From: Stenotrophomonas acidaminiphila
GTDB taxonomy: Bacteria > Pseudomonadota > Gammaproteobacteria > Xanthomonadales > Xanthomonadaceae
Direction of reading: 5' to 3'
Length of the DNA stretch: 64,000 nt
Assembly: GCA_002951995.1 (NCBI GenBank)
Contig: CP019797.1
Location: 1,596,501 to 1,660,500, forward strand
The notes under the pieces: model-generated
The model's database searches: none
What the model was told of the DNA's origin: nothing
Seen by the model: the letters and a program-made list of their open reading frames with translations, nothing else
Part shown: positions 9,614-18,112 of the stretch, piece by piece
Numbering within the stretch: the first letter of the stretch is position 1
How the letters are laid out: every line of letters begins with the position of its first letter
Made by a program: the position numbers and the translations under genes

Positions 9614-11541
9614 CAGGGTTTCTCGGGCAGCCGGCGGAAGCGGCGGTCGACGGCGGTGACGAAGCCGCCCAGGGCCATCAGCAGCGCGCCCAGCCAGATC
9701 CAGCGGACGAAGGGCTTGACCTGCACGCGGACCGCCCAGGCACCATCGCCCAGCGACTCGCCGAGCGCAACATACACATCGCCGCCCAGCGCCGGATGGA
9801 TGCCGGCCTCGGTCATCGGCATGCCGCCGCTGGCGTACATGCGTTTTTCCGGGTGCAGCAGCGCGACCTCGCGGTCGCCGCGGAACACACGCACGTGGCC
9901 GCGGTCGGAGTGGTAATTGGGGCCGTCGCTGGCATCCACGCCCTCGAATGCCAGGCGGTAGCCGCCGGCCTCGACCGTGCTGCCCGGCGCCAGCGCCACC
10001 TCATGCTGGATGCTCAGCGCCTCCACCAGCAGCGCGCCGACCAGGAACACGGCGATGCCGGCATGGGCGATCAGCATGCCCCAGGTTTCGGCGTTGGGGC
10101 GTCCGCCACCGCGCAGGCGCTTCCACAGCACGTACCCGGTGCCGGCCGCCACCCACGCCGCGGCGGCGATGCCGGCGGCGGTCTTGAGCTTGCCCTGCGG
10201 TGCCATGAACCAGCCCACCACGCCCAGCAGCAGCGCCAGCACCGCCCAGGGCGCCAGCAGCGCAAGCGGCCGCAGCCCCTGCTCGCGCTGCCAGCGGGTC
10301 AGCGGGCCGAACGGCAGCAGCAGCACCAGCGGCGCCATCAGCAGCAGGAACAGCGTGCCGAAGTAGGGCGGTCCCACCGAGACCTTGCCCAGGTCCAGCG
10401 CGTCGGCCAGCAACGGATACAGCGTGCCCAGCAGCACCATGGCGCAGGCGCAGCTGAGCAGCAGGTTGTTGGCCAGCAGCAGGCCTTCGCGCGAATTGAG
10501 CGCGTAGGCGCGGCGCGGATCGGCCGGCCCGCCCATGGCCGGGGCCCGCAGCGCGTAGAGCAGCAGCGCGCCGCCGATCACCAGCGCCAGGAACACCAGG
10601 ATGAACAGGCCGCGCGCGGGGTCGGCGGCGAACGAGTGCACACTGGTGAGCACGCCCGAACGCACCAGGAAGGTGCCGAGCAGCGACAGTGCGAACGCGG
10701 TGATGGCCAGCAGCAGGGTCCAGCCGATGAACACGCCGCGCTTTTCCGTGGCGGCCTGCGAATGCAGCAGCGCCGCGCCGGCCAGCCAGGGCATGAAGCT
10801 GGCGTTCTCCACCGGGTCCCAGAACCACCAGCCGCCCCAGCCCAGTTCGTAGTACGCCCACCAGCTGCCCAGGGCGATGCCCAGGGTGAGGAAGGCCCAG
10901 GCCACGTTGGTCCACGGCCGGGTCCAGCGCAGCCAGCGCACGTCGATGTGGCCGTCGAGCAGGGCGGCGACGGCGAAGGCGAACGGTACCGCGAACCCGA
11001 CATAGCCCAGGTAGAGCATCGGCGGGTGGATGATCAGGCCGGGGTCCTGCAGCAGCGGGTTCAGGTCGCGGCCCTCGACCGGCGCCGGCAGCAGCCGCTC
11101 GAACGGGTTGGAGGTGAACAGCAGGAAGGCCAGGAAGCCCACGCTGATCAGGCCCATCACCGCCAGCACCCGCGCCATCACCACCGGCGGCAGGCGCCGC
11201 GAGAACCCGGCCACCGCCGCGGTCCACAGCGCCAGCACCAGGGTCCACAGCAGCAGCGAGCCCTCGTGCGCGCCCCACACCGCCGAATAACGGTAGATCA
11301 CCGGCAGCAGCGAATTGGAGTTCTCGGCCACGTAGCGCAGCGAGAAATCCTGGCGCACGAAGGCCAGGGTCAGCACCACGAACGCGCCCAGCACCGCGGT
11401 CAGCTGCAGCAGGGCGGCGGGGCGGGCGATGGCGACGAACGGGGCGATGCCGCGCTGCGCGCCGACCAGCGGCAGGACGCTCTGCAGCAGTGCCGCCAGC
11501 AGCGCGAGGATCAGCAGGACCTGTCCGATCTCGGCGAGCAC
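9613..11541 (-). CDS. ccmF: haem lyase subunit CcmF
   Basis: Large polytopic membrane protein that ligates haem to apocytochrome c with CcmH and CcmI. 642 residues, with the tryptophan-rich haem-handling motif WGGWWFWDPVENASFMPW and many membrane helices. GTG start at 11541 lies directly after the ccmE stop. The C-terminal periplasmic part (YASGGMPMTEAGIHP) matches family features. Confidence 0.96.
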   Translation of the reverse strand: MLAEIGQVLLILALLAALLQSVLPLVGAQRGIAPFVAIARPAALLQLTAVLGAFVVLTLAFVRQDFSLRYVAENSNSLLPVIYRYSAVWGAHEGSLLLWTLVLALWTAAVAGFSRRLPPVVMARVLAVMGLISVGFLAFLLFTSNPFERLLPAPVEGRDLNPLLQDPGLIIHPPMLYLGYVGFAVPFAFAVAALLDGHIDVRWLRWTRPWTNVAWAFLTLGIALGSWWAYYELGWGGWWFWDPVENASFMPWLAGAALLHSQAATEKRGVFIGWTLLLAITAFALSLLGTFLVRSGVLTSVHSFAADPARGLFILVFLALVIGGALLLYALRAPAMGGPADPRRAYALNSREGLLLANNLLLSCACAMVLLGTLYPLLADALDLGKVSVGPPYFGTLFLLLMAPLVLLLPFGPLTRWQREQGLRPLALLAPWAVLALLLGVVGWFMAPQGKLKTAAGIAAAAWVAAGTGYVLWKRLRGGGRPNAETWGMLIAHAGIAVFLVGALLVEALSIQHEVALAPGSTVEAGGYRLAFEGVDASDGPNYHSDRGHVRVFRGDREVALLHPEKRMYASGGMPMTEAGIHPALGGDVYVALGESLGDGAWAVRVQVKPFVRWIWLGALLMALGGFVTAVDRRFRRLPEKP

Positions 11542-12009
11542 TCAGCGCGACTCCGCCGGGGTGGCCGTGGCCGGGACCTGGTGCTTGTCATGGGCCACGC
11601 CCATCTTGTCGGCCAGTTCCTTGGGCATGTAGGTCTCGTCGTGCTTGGCCAGGACCTCCTCGGCCACGAACACGCCGCCGGCCATGCGCCCGGTGGCGAC
11701 CACCGCCTGGCCCTCGCGGAACAGGTCCGGCAGGATCTTGTCGTAGGTCACCGGCAGCTGCGCGTCGCCGTCGGTCACCTCGAAGCGCGCCAGCAGTGCG
11801 CCCGGGGCGCGCTGGAACGAGCCCTTGGCGACCATGCCGCCGAGCCGGAAGCGGGCGTCGGGCGCGACCTTGCCGGCCTTCACCTCGGCCGGGGTGTACA
11901 GGTAGGCGATATTGCGCTGCAGGGCGGTGGCCACCAGCGCGGCGGCGATGCCGGCCACGGCAAGCACCAGCAGCACCAGCAGCAGGCGGCGGCGTTGGAC
12001 CGGACTCAT
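11542..12009 (-). CDS. ccmE: haem chaperone CcmE
   Basis: Periplasmic haem chaperone anchored by one N-terminal helix ([22 protein letters not shown]). 155 residues, OB fold, with the covalent haem-binding His in [14 protein letters not shown] at 12009 overlaps the ccmD stop (ATGA). Confidence 0.96.
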   Translation of the reverse strand: MSPVQRRRLLLVLLVLAVAGIAAALVATALQRNIAYLYTPAEVKAGKVAPDARFRLGGMVAKGSFQRAPGALLARFEVTDGDAQLPVTYDKILPDLFREGQAVVATGRMAGGVFVAEEVLAKHDETYMPKELADKMGVAHDKHQVPATATPAESR

Positions 12010-12185
12010 CGGCTCAGTTCCTGGTCGCCGGGCGCGGCGGCCGCGGCAGTGCGGCTGGCGCGCGCCAGGCGGTTGCGTACCTCGCGCAGCTGCCGCCGCA
12101 CCTGCAGGCGCGGGATGGCGAAGTCCCAGGCCAGCACCACGAAGAACACCGCGTAGGCCAGGGCGACGTACTGGAAATAGGTCAT
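12006..12185 (-). CDS. ccmD: small haem exporter protein CcmD
   Basis: 59-residue protein with one membrane helix ([17 protein letters not shown]) and a basic cytoplasmic stretch [15 protein letters not shown]. CcmD stabilises CcmABC and releases haem-loaded CcmE. ATG at 12185 overlaps the ccmC stop. The C-terminus is longer and Ala-rich than in E. coli. Confidence 0.9.
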   Translation of the reverse strand: MTYFQYVALAYAVFFVVLAWDFAIPRLQVRRQLREVRNRLARASRTAAAAAPGDQELSR

Positions 12186-12934
12186 GTCAGTTTCTCCACG
12201 CGCTCGCGTACCCAGGCCTTGCCGGCCTCGCGGCGCAGGTTGTCGGCACGGGCGCGGGCCAGCAGCGAGCCGGCGAACCAGAACTTGGTAGCCAGCACCA
12301 TCAGCCACAGCGGCAGGATCATGCTGCCGTCCATGCTGGATTCGCCGAACATGCGGATGGTCTGGCCCTGGTGCAGCGAGTTCCACCACACCACCGAATA
12401 GCGGATGACCGGCAGCAGCACCACGCCGACGATGGACAGCAGCCCGGCGGCGCGCGCGGCGGCGCGGCGGTCGTCGATGGCGCCGTACAGGCCCATCACC
12501 CCCAGGTACAGGAACAGCAGGATCAGCTCGGTGGTCAGGCGCGGGTCCCAGTCCCACCAGGTGCCCCACATCGGCTTGCCCCAGATGCTGCCGGTGAGCA
12601 GGGTGATGAGGGTGAAGGCGGCGCCGATCGGCGCGCAGGCCATGGCCAGGATCTCGCACAGCTTGACCCGCCAGACCAGGGCGATGGTGCTGTAGAGCGC
12701 CATCAGCCCGAACACGAACAGGCTCATCCAGGCCGAGGGCACGTGGATGTAGAGGATGCGGAAGCTGTCGCCCTGCTGGTAGTCGGCCGGCACCACCGCC
12801 AGCGCCTGCCACAGGCCGAAGGCGAACAACGGCAGCGAGGCCACGTAACACCATGGCGACCAACGGGCGGCGAAAGCGTCGAAATAGGCAGGGGACCCCA
12901 GCCGATGGAACCAACCTGGCAAACCTTTGAACAT
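12182..12934 (-). CDS. ccmC: haem transporter/ligase CcmC
   Basis: Six-helix haem-handling protein that loads haem on CcmE. The ATG at 12934 gives 250 residues starting [13 protein letters not shown], the usual family beginning; the frame is open further upstream but without family-like sequence. The WWDWDPRLT motif (haem-handling) and [13 protein letters not shown] are intact. It resumes the ccm series after the inserted mtr module, so it must be expressed from read-through or from its own leader (12935-13038). Confidence 0.94.
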   Translation of the reverse strand: MFKGLPGWFHRLGSPAYFDAFAARWSPWCYVASLPLFAFGLWQALAVVPADYQQGDSFRILYIHVPSAWMSLFVFGLMALYSTIALVWRVKLCEILAMACAPIGAAFTLITLLTGSIWGKPMWGTWWDWDPRLTTELILLFLYLGVMGLYGAIDDRRAAARAAGLLSIVGVVLLPVIRYSVVWWNSLHQGQTIRMFGESSMDGSMILPLWLMVLATKFWFAGSLLARARADNLRREAGKAWVRERVEKLT

Positions 12935-12962
12935 CCGCTCGCTCGTCGAGGAAAACGATGGC

Positions 12963-12983
12963 GGGGTGGACCCCATCCACCCC
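12963..12983 (-). terminator. hairpin in the ccmC leader
   Basis: Perfect 8-base arms GGGGTGGA/TCCACCCC with a 5-base loop, followed on the minus strand by GCCATCGTTTTCC. The short T run makes it a possible intrinsic terminator or attenuator between the azurin gene and ccmC. Confidence 0.45.
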
Positions 12984-13038
12984 GTTGCCGGGCACCGCGA
13001 AGCACGTGCGCCCGGCGGCTCGTGAAGATTAGCCCAAG

Positions 13039-13070
13039 ACGGCGCGGTTGGCACGGCCAGCCCGCGCCGT
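13039..13070 (-). terminator. hairpin after the azurin gene
   Basis: Perfect 9-base arms ACGGCGCGG/CCGCGCCGT, 14-base loop, starting about six bases after the azurin stop. The T tract is weak (CTTGGG). It marks the 3' edge of the mtr-azurin module. Confidence 0.45.
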
Positions 13071-13075
13071 GGCGG

Positions 13076-13537
13076 TCACTTCAGGGTGAGCGTGCCCTTC
13101 ATCAGCGCCGCGTGGCCGGGGAAGCTGCAGAAGAACGACAGCGGCGCGCCGGCCGCGGTGAGCTTGGCCACCGGAATGCTGAACGAGGTGCTTTCGCCGC
13201 CGCCGACCACCTTGCTGTGGGCGATGACCCGGGTGTCCCCGGCCTTGATGTAGTCGGCGGCCAGCCCGGCCTTGATGCCGTCGGCGTCGATGCCGGCCAT
13301 GTCGGCGGTCTTGGCGACGACCACGTTGTGGCCCATCACGTTCTTGGCCATTTTGCCGGTGTGCTTGAGGTTGACGGTGAAACTGGCGCAGCTCTTGGGC
13401 ACGTCGATGTTGGCCATGTTGTAGCGCATGGCGTCGTTGCCTTCCAGGTTCACCGAGCAGCTGCCGGCGGCCTGGGCGGCACCGGCGGCGCCGAGGGCCA
13501 GGGTGGAAGCGAGGATCAGTTTGCGGAACATCGTCAA
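13076..13537 (-). CDS. azu: azurin (type 1 blue copper protein)
   Basis: Periplasmic one-electron carrier. 153 residues with a signal peptide ending AAQAAG. Copper ligands are all present: His70 (MGHNVVV), Cys137, His142 and Met146 ([12 protein letters not shown]), with the classic C-x4-H-x3-M spacing, and the Cys27-Cys50 disulfide partners. AGGAG stands before the start; an ATG two codons in (13531) is also possible. It follows the diheme cytochrome gene on the same strand after 125 bases, so it could carry electrons between that cytochrome or the decaheme protein and the inner-membrane chain. Confidence 0.95.
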   Translation of the reverse strand: MTMFRKLILASTLALGAAGAAQAAGSCSVNLEGNDAMRYNMANIDVPKSCASFTVNLKHTGKMAKNVMGHNVVVAKTADMAGIDADGIKAGLAADYIKAGDTRVIAHSKVVGGGESTSFSIPVAKLTAAGAPLSFFCSFPGHAALMKGTLTLK

Positions 13538-13662
13538 AGCTCCTGTCTACGGGGAGGGGCCGCCGCTGCGGGCGGATGGCCGGCCATGCTGTCGCCGGCG
13601 TTTCGGGTTGACAAGCGACGTGATGTCGCAGGGGGGGGCGGCCTGCGCCGCGTCGTGCATGC

Positions 13663-14415
13663 TCAGTCCTCACCCAGGCCGGAAAGCCAGGACGAGACGG
13701 CCTGGATGCTGTCCGCGTCCAGCCGCCGGCCGATGCCGCCCATGATGAAGTCGCTGGTGGAGTCGTGCAGGTCGCCTTCGTGGTATTCAGCCAGCTTGCT
13801 CTGCAGGTAGGCCGCCTGCTGGCCGCGCAGGACCGGGAAGGTGGCGTACGGCGTGCGCCCGTTGCGGTCGGCGACATCGGCATCGCGCATGCCGCGGGCA
13901 TCGGCGCCGTGGCAGCCCTGGCACGGGGGGATGCCCTTGGCGGCATCACCGTGCAGATAGAGCGCCCGGCCGCGTTCGAGCAGCGCGGCGTCCACCGGTT
14001 CGGCGGGCGTGTTGCCGGTGCCGGCCCGCGCCGCGGGCAGCGGCAGGCTGGCGTAATAGGCCGCCAGGTCGCGCATGTCCTGGTCGTCGAGGGTACTGAC
14101 CAGGGGCGTCATCGGTGACAGATGGCGCCCGCGCTTCAGCTCGACCAGTTGCCAGTAGGCGAAGTCGGCGCGCTGCCCGCCGATGTTGGGGAACGGCGGC
14201 GCGGTGCCGCCGCCGTCGTCGCCGTGGCAGGCGCCGCAGACCTGCGATTTCCGCTTGCCGGCGGCCGCGTCGCCGCTGATGCGCGGGACCGCGCGCAGGT
14301 CGAGGTAGCGCGGATGCAGCGTGGCCGCAGGCGCGTCGCCGTCCGCGCCGCTGGCGACAGGGGCCAGGCCGGCCAGGCCGCCGGCAAGCACCAGCGGGAG
14401 CAGGGGGCATTTCAT
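13663..14415 (-). CDS. diheme cytochrome c, c4-like
   Basis: 250-residue periplasmic cytochrome with a signal peptide (LVLAGGLAGLAPVASGAD) and two class I haem c domains: CGACH at residues 60-64 and CQGCH at 165-169. Likely distal Met ligands lie in LSPMTP (102) and a second-domain FIMGGIG (225). The tandem-domain layout resembles cytochrome c4. ATG overlaps the stop of the outer-membrane barrel gene (ATGA), so the two are translationally coupled. Best guess: the periplasmic shuttle for the decaheme conduit. Confidence 0.88.
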   Translation of the reverse strand: MKCPLLPLVLAGGLAGLAPVASGADGDAPAATLHPRYLDLRAVPRISGDAAAGKRKSQVCGACHGDDGGGTAPPFPNIGGQRADFAYWQLVELKRGRHLSPMTPLVSTLDDQDMRDLAAYYASLPLPAARAGTGNTPAEPVDAALLERGRALYLHGDAAKGIPPCQGCHGADARGMRDADVADRNGRTPYATFPVLRGQQAAYLQSKLAEYHEGDLHDSTSDFIMGGIGRRLDADSIQAVSSWLSGLGED

Positions 14416-16943
14416 AGCGCCACCTCCAGCATCATTCCCAGCAGGTTGACGCGGTAGCTTGACGGGCCGCCATCGACGTACACGCGGTGGTCGTAGACCA
14501 GCGTGTCCTCGAAACCGAAGTAGTGCCAGTCCGAGAGGTTGCCGCGCTCCCAGGTGTCGAACACGCGCAGCCGCACGCGCTGGCCCAGCGGCATCGACAG
14601 CCCGGCGGTGAGCGAGTTGACCCGGTAGACCATCACCGGGTAGCTGCCGCTGGCCAGCGCCGCGTTGGCCGGCACGGTGAGCGCGCCGGGCGAATTCATG
14701 CGGTAGCCGGTGCGCCCGCGCGAGGACGTCCAGTTCCAGGCCAGGTCCAGGCTGGCGCGGCCGAGCCGGCGGCTGAGGTTCAGCCCGGCATAGTGGTTGG
14801 GCTGGGTATCGTCCATCCACCAGCGGTTGGCCTCGGGATAGGTGGGGCCGCCGAGTTGCGGGTCGCCGCCGGCGGCCTCGTTGACATTGGCGAACACCAG
14901 CTCGGAGCGGTCGTGGCCGTACCAGGCGCTGGCGGTGGTGTCCGGGTCCGGCTGCCATTCCCACTGCACGCTGGTGGCGTAGCTGTCCAGCTTCTGACGC
15001 CCGATCCGTGCATCGTAGTGGTTGCGGTCCGCGCGCGCGGAGACGTAGACGGTCATGTCGCGCGGCAGGATGAAGGTCGCCATCAGGTCCAGCTTGTGCT
15101 GGGTACGCGAGGCGATGTCGTATTTGCGCAGCGCCGCGACCGTGTGCGGCGGCAGCCCCGCGGCCGGTTCGACGAAGCCCGGCAGCGAACTGGAGAAGGT
15201 GAACTCGTATGGGTTGTAGTAATAGCGGCTGCCACCACGGTCCAGCCAGCTGTAGTTGGCGCGCAGGGTGAGCCAGTCGGCGGTGCGGTTGTTCCAGCTC
15301 AGCCTGAGCATGTTGTCGCGGGTGGTGGCGACCTCGCGGTGCGCACGCTCGATCCAGGTGAAGGCGTAGGTGGCGCCGAGCGTGTTGCGCGGCGACGGGC
15401 GCCAGTCCAGGCCGGTGGAGAGCTCGCGGGTTTCCTTGTCCAGCGGCAGGTTGCGGATGCGGGTGAGCACCGAGCGGTTGGCGCCGGGGTCCCACAGGCC
15501 CATCTCGCCGGGCACCACCGAGCCCTGGGCGCCGTTCTCGGCGATGTAGCCCCACTGGTCGGTCAGTGGGTTGTACGACCAGTAGGTGCCGGCGTAGTCC
15601 TCGCGCAGGTAGCGCGCGGTGCTGCGCCAGGTCAGGCCGTCCAGCGGCTGCAGCACCAGGCGCGCGTCGAGCTTCTGGTTGTTGATCGCCATGTCGGCGC
15701 GGTCGCGCGACAGCGCGGCGGTGGTGTTCCAGTCCGCGCAATTGGCCAGGAACGGCGGCGCCAGGTCCTGGCCGAACTGCCCCTGGCAATCCATCGGTGG
15801 CAGCAGGCGGTCGTTCTGGCGCATCGTGCTCAACGACGCGGCGAGGGTGAAATCGCCCTTCCACGCCGGCAGCCGGCGGCTCACGCTGGCGCCAAGCCGG
15901 TGGTAGTCGTTGTCGGGCTCGTAGGCGAACGAGCCCTGGTACAGCGGGGGCGAATTGGCCCCGGCCACCGAGCCGACCGCGAACGGCACCGCGTAGCTGA
16001 AACTGCGCTGGGCATGGCGGAACAGCGAGCCGGTGTAGCTGAATTCGCTGCGCCACAGGTTGCCGACGAAGCGGAAGCCGCCGCTGAAGTTGAGCGTGCT
16101 GTCGTCGATCGGGCGCGGGATCTCGTAGATGCCGCCGTTGTTGGCGAACGGGTAGTTGAAGAAGAACGGGCCGCCGAACGGGCGCGCGCCCTTGCGCTGC
16201 TCGTGGGTGAGGCTCGCATAGGTGGTCCAGCGCGGATTGAGCAGGTAGTTGATGCTGACGCCCTGCTTGTCGCGCACCACGGCCAGGGTGATCGGCGGCT
16301 GCGCGGCGGAAACGGCCGCGACCTGCGCCGGACTGCTGCCGGCCGCGGCGAGCCCCGGCTTGAGCGTGAGCCGGTCGCTGCCCACGCCGTCCCAGATCGA
16401 GCGCGCGTTGCCACTGAGTACGTTGGGCGAGCTGCGCATGAAGGCCTGCACCCGGTAGCGCCCGGCCTGGCCGAACAACGCGCGGTAATACTGGTTGTCC
16501 CGGTCCAGCCGGCTCAGGCGCAGGTCGGCATAACGGCCGTCGCTGGCGCGGCGCAGGCTGAAGTCGGCCTGCAGCAGCAGACCGTCGTCCGGGTTGCGGA
16601 ACCGCCGCCAGTTGGTATTGGCGGTGTCGCCGCTGACGTGCAGGTAGCCCAGTGCGACGTCGCCCGACCACTGCCAGCCACCGTCGCCGGCCGGCTTCAA
16701 CGCCGGCACCTGCGGGTTGCAGCCATACAGGAAGCCGGTTGGCGTGCGCTTGGGGGTCGCCGTCAGCCAGCTGGTGCCGTCCGGGTCGCAGCCGCGCCAA
16801 CCGACGCGGCCGGACGGGTCCAGCCAGTTGCCGAACTGCAGGTCGATGCCGGCGCCACTGTCCTGTGCCCGTGCCAGCGCGGCCAGCAGGGCGAGGGGCA
16901 GCAGCGGCCAGCGGCAGGCATGGGGGCGTTTCCACATGTGCAT
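14412..16943 (-). CDS. mtrB: MtrB/PioB-family outer-membrane beta-barrel
   Basis: Porin-like sheath that holds a decaheme cytochrome across the outer membrane. 843 residues: signal peptide (LLPLALLAALARAQ), then about 800 residues of alternating amphipathic strands rich in Tyr, Trp, Arg and Asn, ending in an aliphatic strand NLLGMMLEVAL. The early segment with TPKRTPTGFLYGCNP resembles MtrB-family N-termini. Four Cys remain in the mature protein, but I see no CxxC pair like that of Shewanella MtrB. It lies 12 bases after the decaheme gene. Orientation and pairing strongly support a porin-cytochrome complex; no gene for a surface MtrC-type cytochrome is nearby. Confidence 0.88.
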   Translation of the reverse strand: MHMWKRPHACRWPLLPLALLAALARAQDSGAGIDLQFGNWLDPSGRVGWRGCDPDGTSWLTATPKRTPTGFLYGCNPQVPALKPAGDGGWQWSGDVALGYLHVSGDTANTNWRRFRNPDDGLLLQADFSLRRASDGRYADLRLSRLDRDNQYYRALFGQAGRYRVQAFMRSSPNVLSGNARSIWDGVGSDRLTLKPGLAAAGSSPAQVAAVSAAQPPITLAVVRDKQGVSINYLLNPRWTTYASLTHEQRKGARPFGGPFFFNYPFANNGGIYEIPRPIDDSTLNFSGGFRFVGNLWRSEFSYTGSLFRHAQRSFSYAVPFAVGSVAGANSPPLYQGSFAYEPDNDYHRLGASVSRRLPAWKGDFTLAASLSTMRQNDRLLPPMDCQGQFGQDLAPPFLANCADWNTTAALSRDRADMAINNQKLDARLVLQPLDGLTWRSTARYLREDYAGTYWSYNPLTDQWGYIAENGAQGSVVPGEMGLWDPGANRSVLTRIRNLPLDKETRELSTGLDWRPSPRNTLGATYAFTWIERAHREVATTRDNMLRLSWNNRTADWLTLRANYSWLDRGGSRYYYNPYEFTFSSSLPGFVEPAAGLPPHTVAALRKYDIASRTQHKLDLMATFILPRDMTVYVSARADRNHYDARIGRQKLDSYATSVQWEWQPDPDTTASAWYGHDRSELVFANVNEAAGGDPQLGGPTYPEANRWWMDDTQPNHYAGLNLSRRLGRASLDLAWNWTSSRGRTGYRMNSPGALTVPANAALASGSYPVMVYRVNSLTAGLSMPLGQRVRLRVFDTWERGNLSDWHYFGFEDTLVYDHRVYVDGGPSSYRVNLLGMMLEVAL

Positions 16944-16955
16944 GGCGTCCTCCCG

Positions 16956-17999
16956 TTACTTGTGCAGGCGTGGGCCGGAGGGGTGATTGGAGCCGTGGAC
17001 CTGCGCGTGGCAGGTGATGCAGCCGCGGCCCATCAGGCGTTCGTCCGGTGTCACGCCATTGCCGAGCGACAACTCCGTCTGCAGGTCATTGGGGTGGCGG
17101 GTGTGCGAATGGCACTGCTGGCACAGCATCGGGATCGGAGCGACCAGCAGGGCGTGCTGGTTGGAACCATGCACCTGGTGGCAGTTGAGGCAGCTCTCGC
17201 GCACCGGCGCGTGTTCGAACAGGAACGGCCCGCGTTTTTCGGCGTGGCACTGGTAGCAGGTCTCGTTGACCGTGTCGGTCTTGAGCAGGGTGGCGTTGAG
17301 CGTGCCGTGCGGATTGTGGCAGTCCACGCAGCTGATCTGGCCTTCCGGCAGCGGCATGTGCGAGCGGCGGTTGAACTGCTGGCGGATGTCCTTGTGGCAG
17401 GTGGCGCAGGTCTCGCTCACCGACTGCTTGGCGGTCAGGCCTTCGGCGGAGAATTTCTGCATGGGATTGTGGCAGTCGCTGCACGACAGCTCGTTGCGCT
17501 GGTGGATCGAGCCCAGCCATGTGTCGCGCGGGCCGCCGGAATGGCAGCCCAGGCAGCTTTCGGTCTGGTTGGCCACGGGCGTGCCGCCCTCGTGGGTGAA
17601 GGCGATGATCGCGCCCTTGGCGGTCGGGTTGGCCGCATGCACCGAGCCGGGGCCATGGCAGGCCTCGCAGGTGGCGGTGGCCGGATTGGCGGCCAGCGCC
17701 ACCTGCATGCCCAGCGCATGCGCGGTGTGCGCGAAGTTGTCGCTCTCCTTGGCATGGCAGGCCGTGCAGACCTGTTCGCCGACCGGCTTGGCCTCGGGGT
17801 GCGCCGTGTTGCGCGCGGGCACCGCGTCGGCGAAGCCGGGCGGGGCGTTGAAGCCATGCCCGGAAACGGAGGAGGCGAAGCGGGTCTCGGGGAGCTTGAC
17901 CGCCTGTGCCGGGGCGCCGGCCTGGACCGGGGCCAGCCACGCCGCGGACACCAGCAACGCGGCGGCAAGCAGCAATACGGATGCGAGATAGAACCGCAC
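16956..17999 (-). CDS. mtrA: decaheme c-type cytochrome, MtrA/DmsE family
   Basis: 347 residues with a signal peptide cut near residue 27 (VQA) and exactly ten CxxCH haem sites, with first Cys at residues 78, 111, 149, 173, 198, 224, 248, 270, 293 and 327. Ten sites in about 250 residues match MtrA/DmsE/PioA cytochromes that form the wire through an MtrB barrel. GTG start at 17999 has AAGGAG at good distance. About 50 residues precede the first haem in the mature form, longer than in Shewanella MtrA. Known relatives move electrons out (metal or DMSO reduction) or in (Fe(II) oxidation); direction here is not decided by sequence. Confidence 0.95.
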   Translation of the reverse strand: MRFYLASVLLLAAALLVSAAWLAPVQAGAPAQAVKLPETRFASSVSGHGFNAPPGFADAVPARNTAHPEAKPVGEQVCTACHAKESDNFAHTAHALGMQVALAANPATATCEACHGPGSVHAANPTAKGAIIAFTHEGGTPVANQTESCLGCHSGGPRDTWLGSIHQRNELSCSDCHNPMQKFSAEGLTAKQSVSETCATCHKDIRQQFNRRSHMPLPEGQISCVDCHNPHGTLNATLLKTDTVNETCYQCHAEKRGPFLFEHAPVRESCLNCHQVHGSNQHALLVAPIPMLCQQCHSHTRHPNDLQTELSLGNGVTPDERLMGRGCITCHAQVHGSNHPSGPRLHK

Positions 18000-18040
18000 G
18001 TTCTTCTCCTTGTTGCCCCTGCCAAGGGGGATGGCAACAG

Positions 18041-18056
18041 CGTAATTGCGATTACG
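18041..18056. promoter_or_regulatory. perfect palindrome, candidate TetR operator
   Basis: CGTAATTGCGATTACG: two 6-base arms CGTAAT/ATTACG around TGCG. It lies 41 bases before the decaheme gene and over the start site predicted from the promoter at 18062-18089, where bound repressor would block transcription. The adjacent TetR-family gene is the obvious candidate ligand (inference). Confidence 0.6.
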
Positions 18057-18061
18057 GTGCG

Positions 18062-18089
18062 ATTTTGAGAAAGCGGGCGTTCAGGTCAA
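18062..18089 (-). promoter_or_regulatory. candidate promoter of the mtr-azurin module
   Basis: On the minus strand TTGACC (18089-18084) is followed after 16 bases by CAAAAT (18067-18062), four of six matches to TATAAT. The predicted start falls in the palindrome at 18041-18056. A 5' hairpin (GTTGCC 18012-18017 with GGCAAC 18033-18038) sits before the ribosome site. Confidence 0.5.
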
Positions 18090-18112
18090 GCTGCAACGCA
18101 GCAAGTCGGCGT

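Noticed and set aside
9796..12156. Very long open frame antisense to ccmF-ccmE
   Set aside because: Gln/His/Arg-rich translation with no domain; a shadow of high-GC coding on the other strand. Similar shadows at 14487-18068 and 37502-41188 were also left out.
13629..13638. G8 run between azurin and the diheme cytochrome as a phase-variable promoter
   Set aside because: No promoter elements flank it at suitable spacing; homopolymer length is unreliable in this assembly.
13076..18000. Complete MtrCAB or PioABC operon
   Set aside because: No surface multiheme MtrC, no HiPIP and no CymA-type quinol dehydrogenase gene is present in the window.
18041..18056. FNR/CRP-type site at the mtr promoter
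   Set aside because: The palindrome lacks TTGAT/ATCAA or TGTGA/TCACA half-sites; a TetR-type operator fits better.
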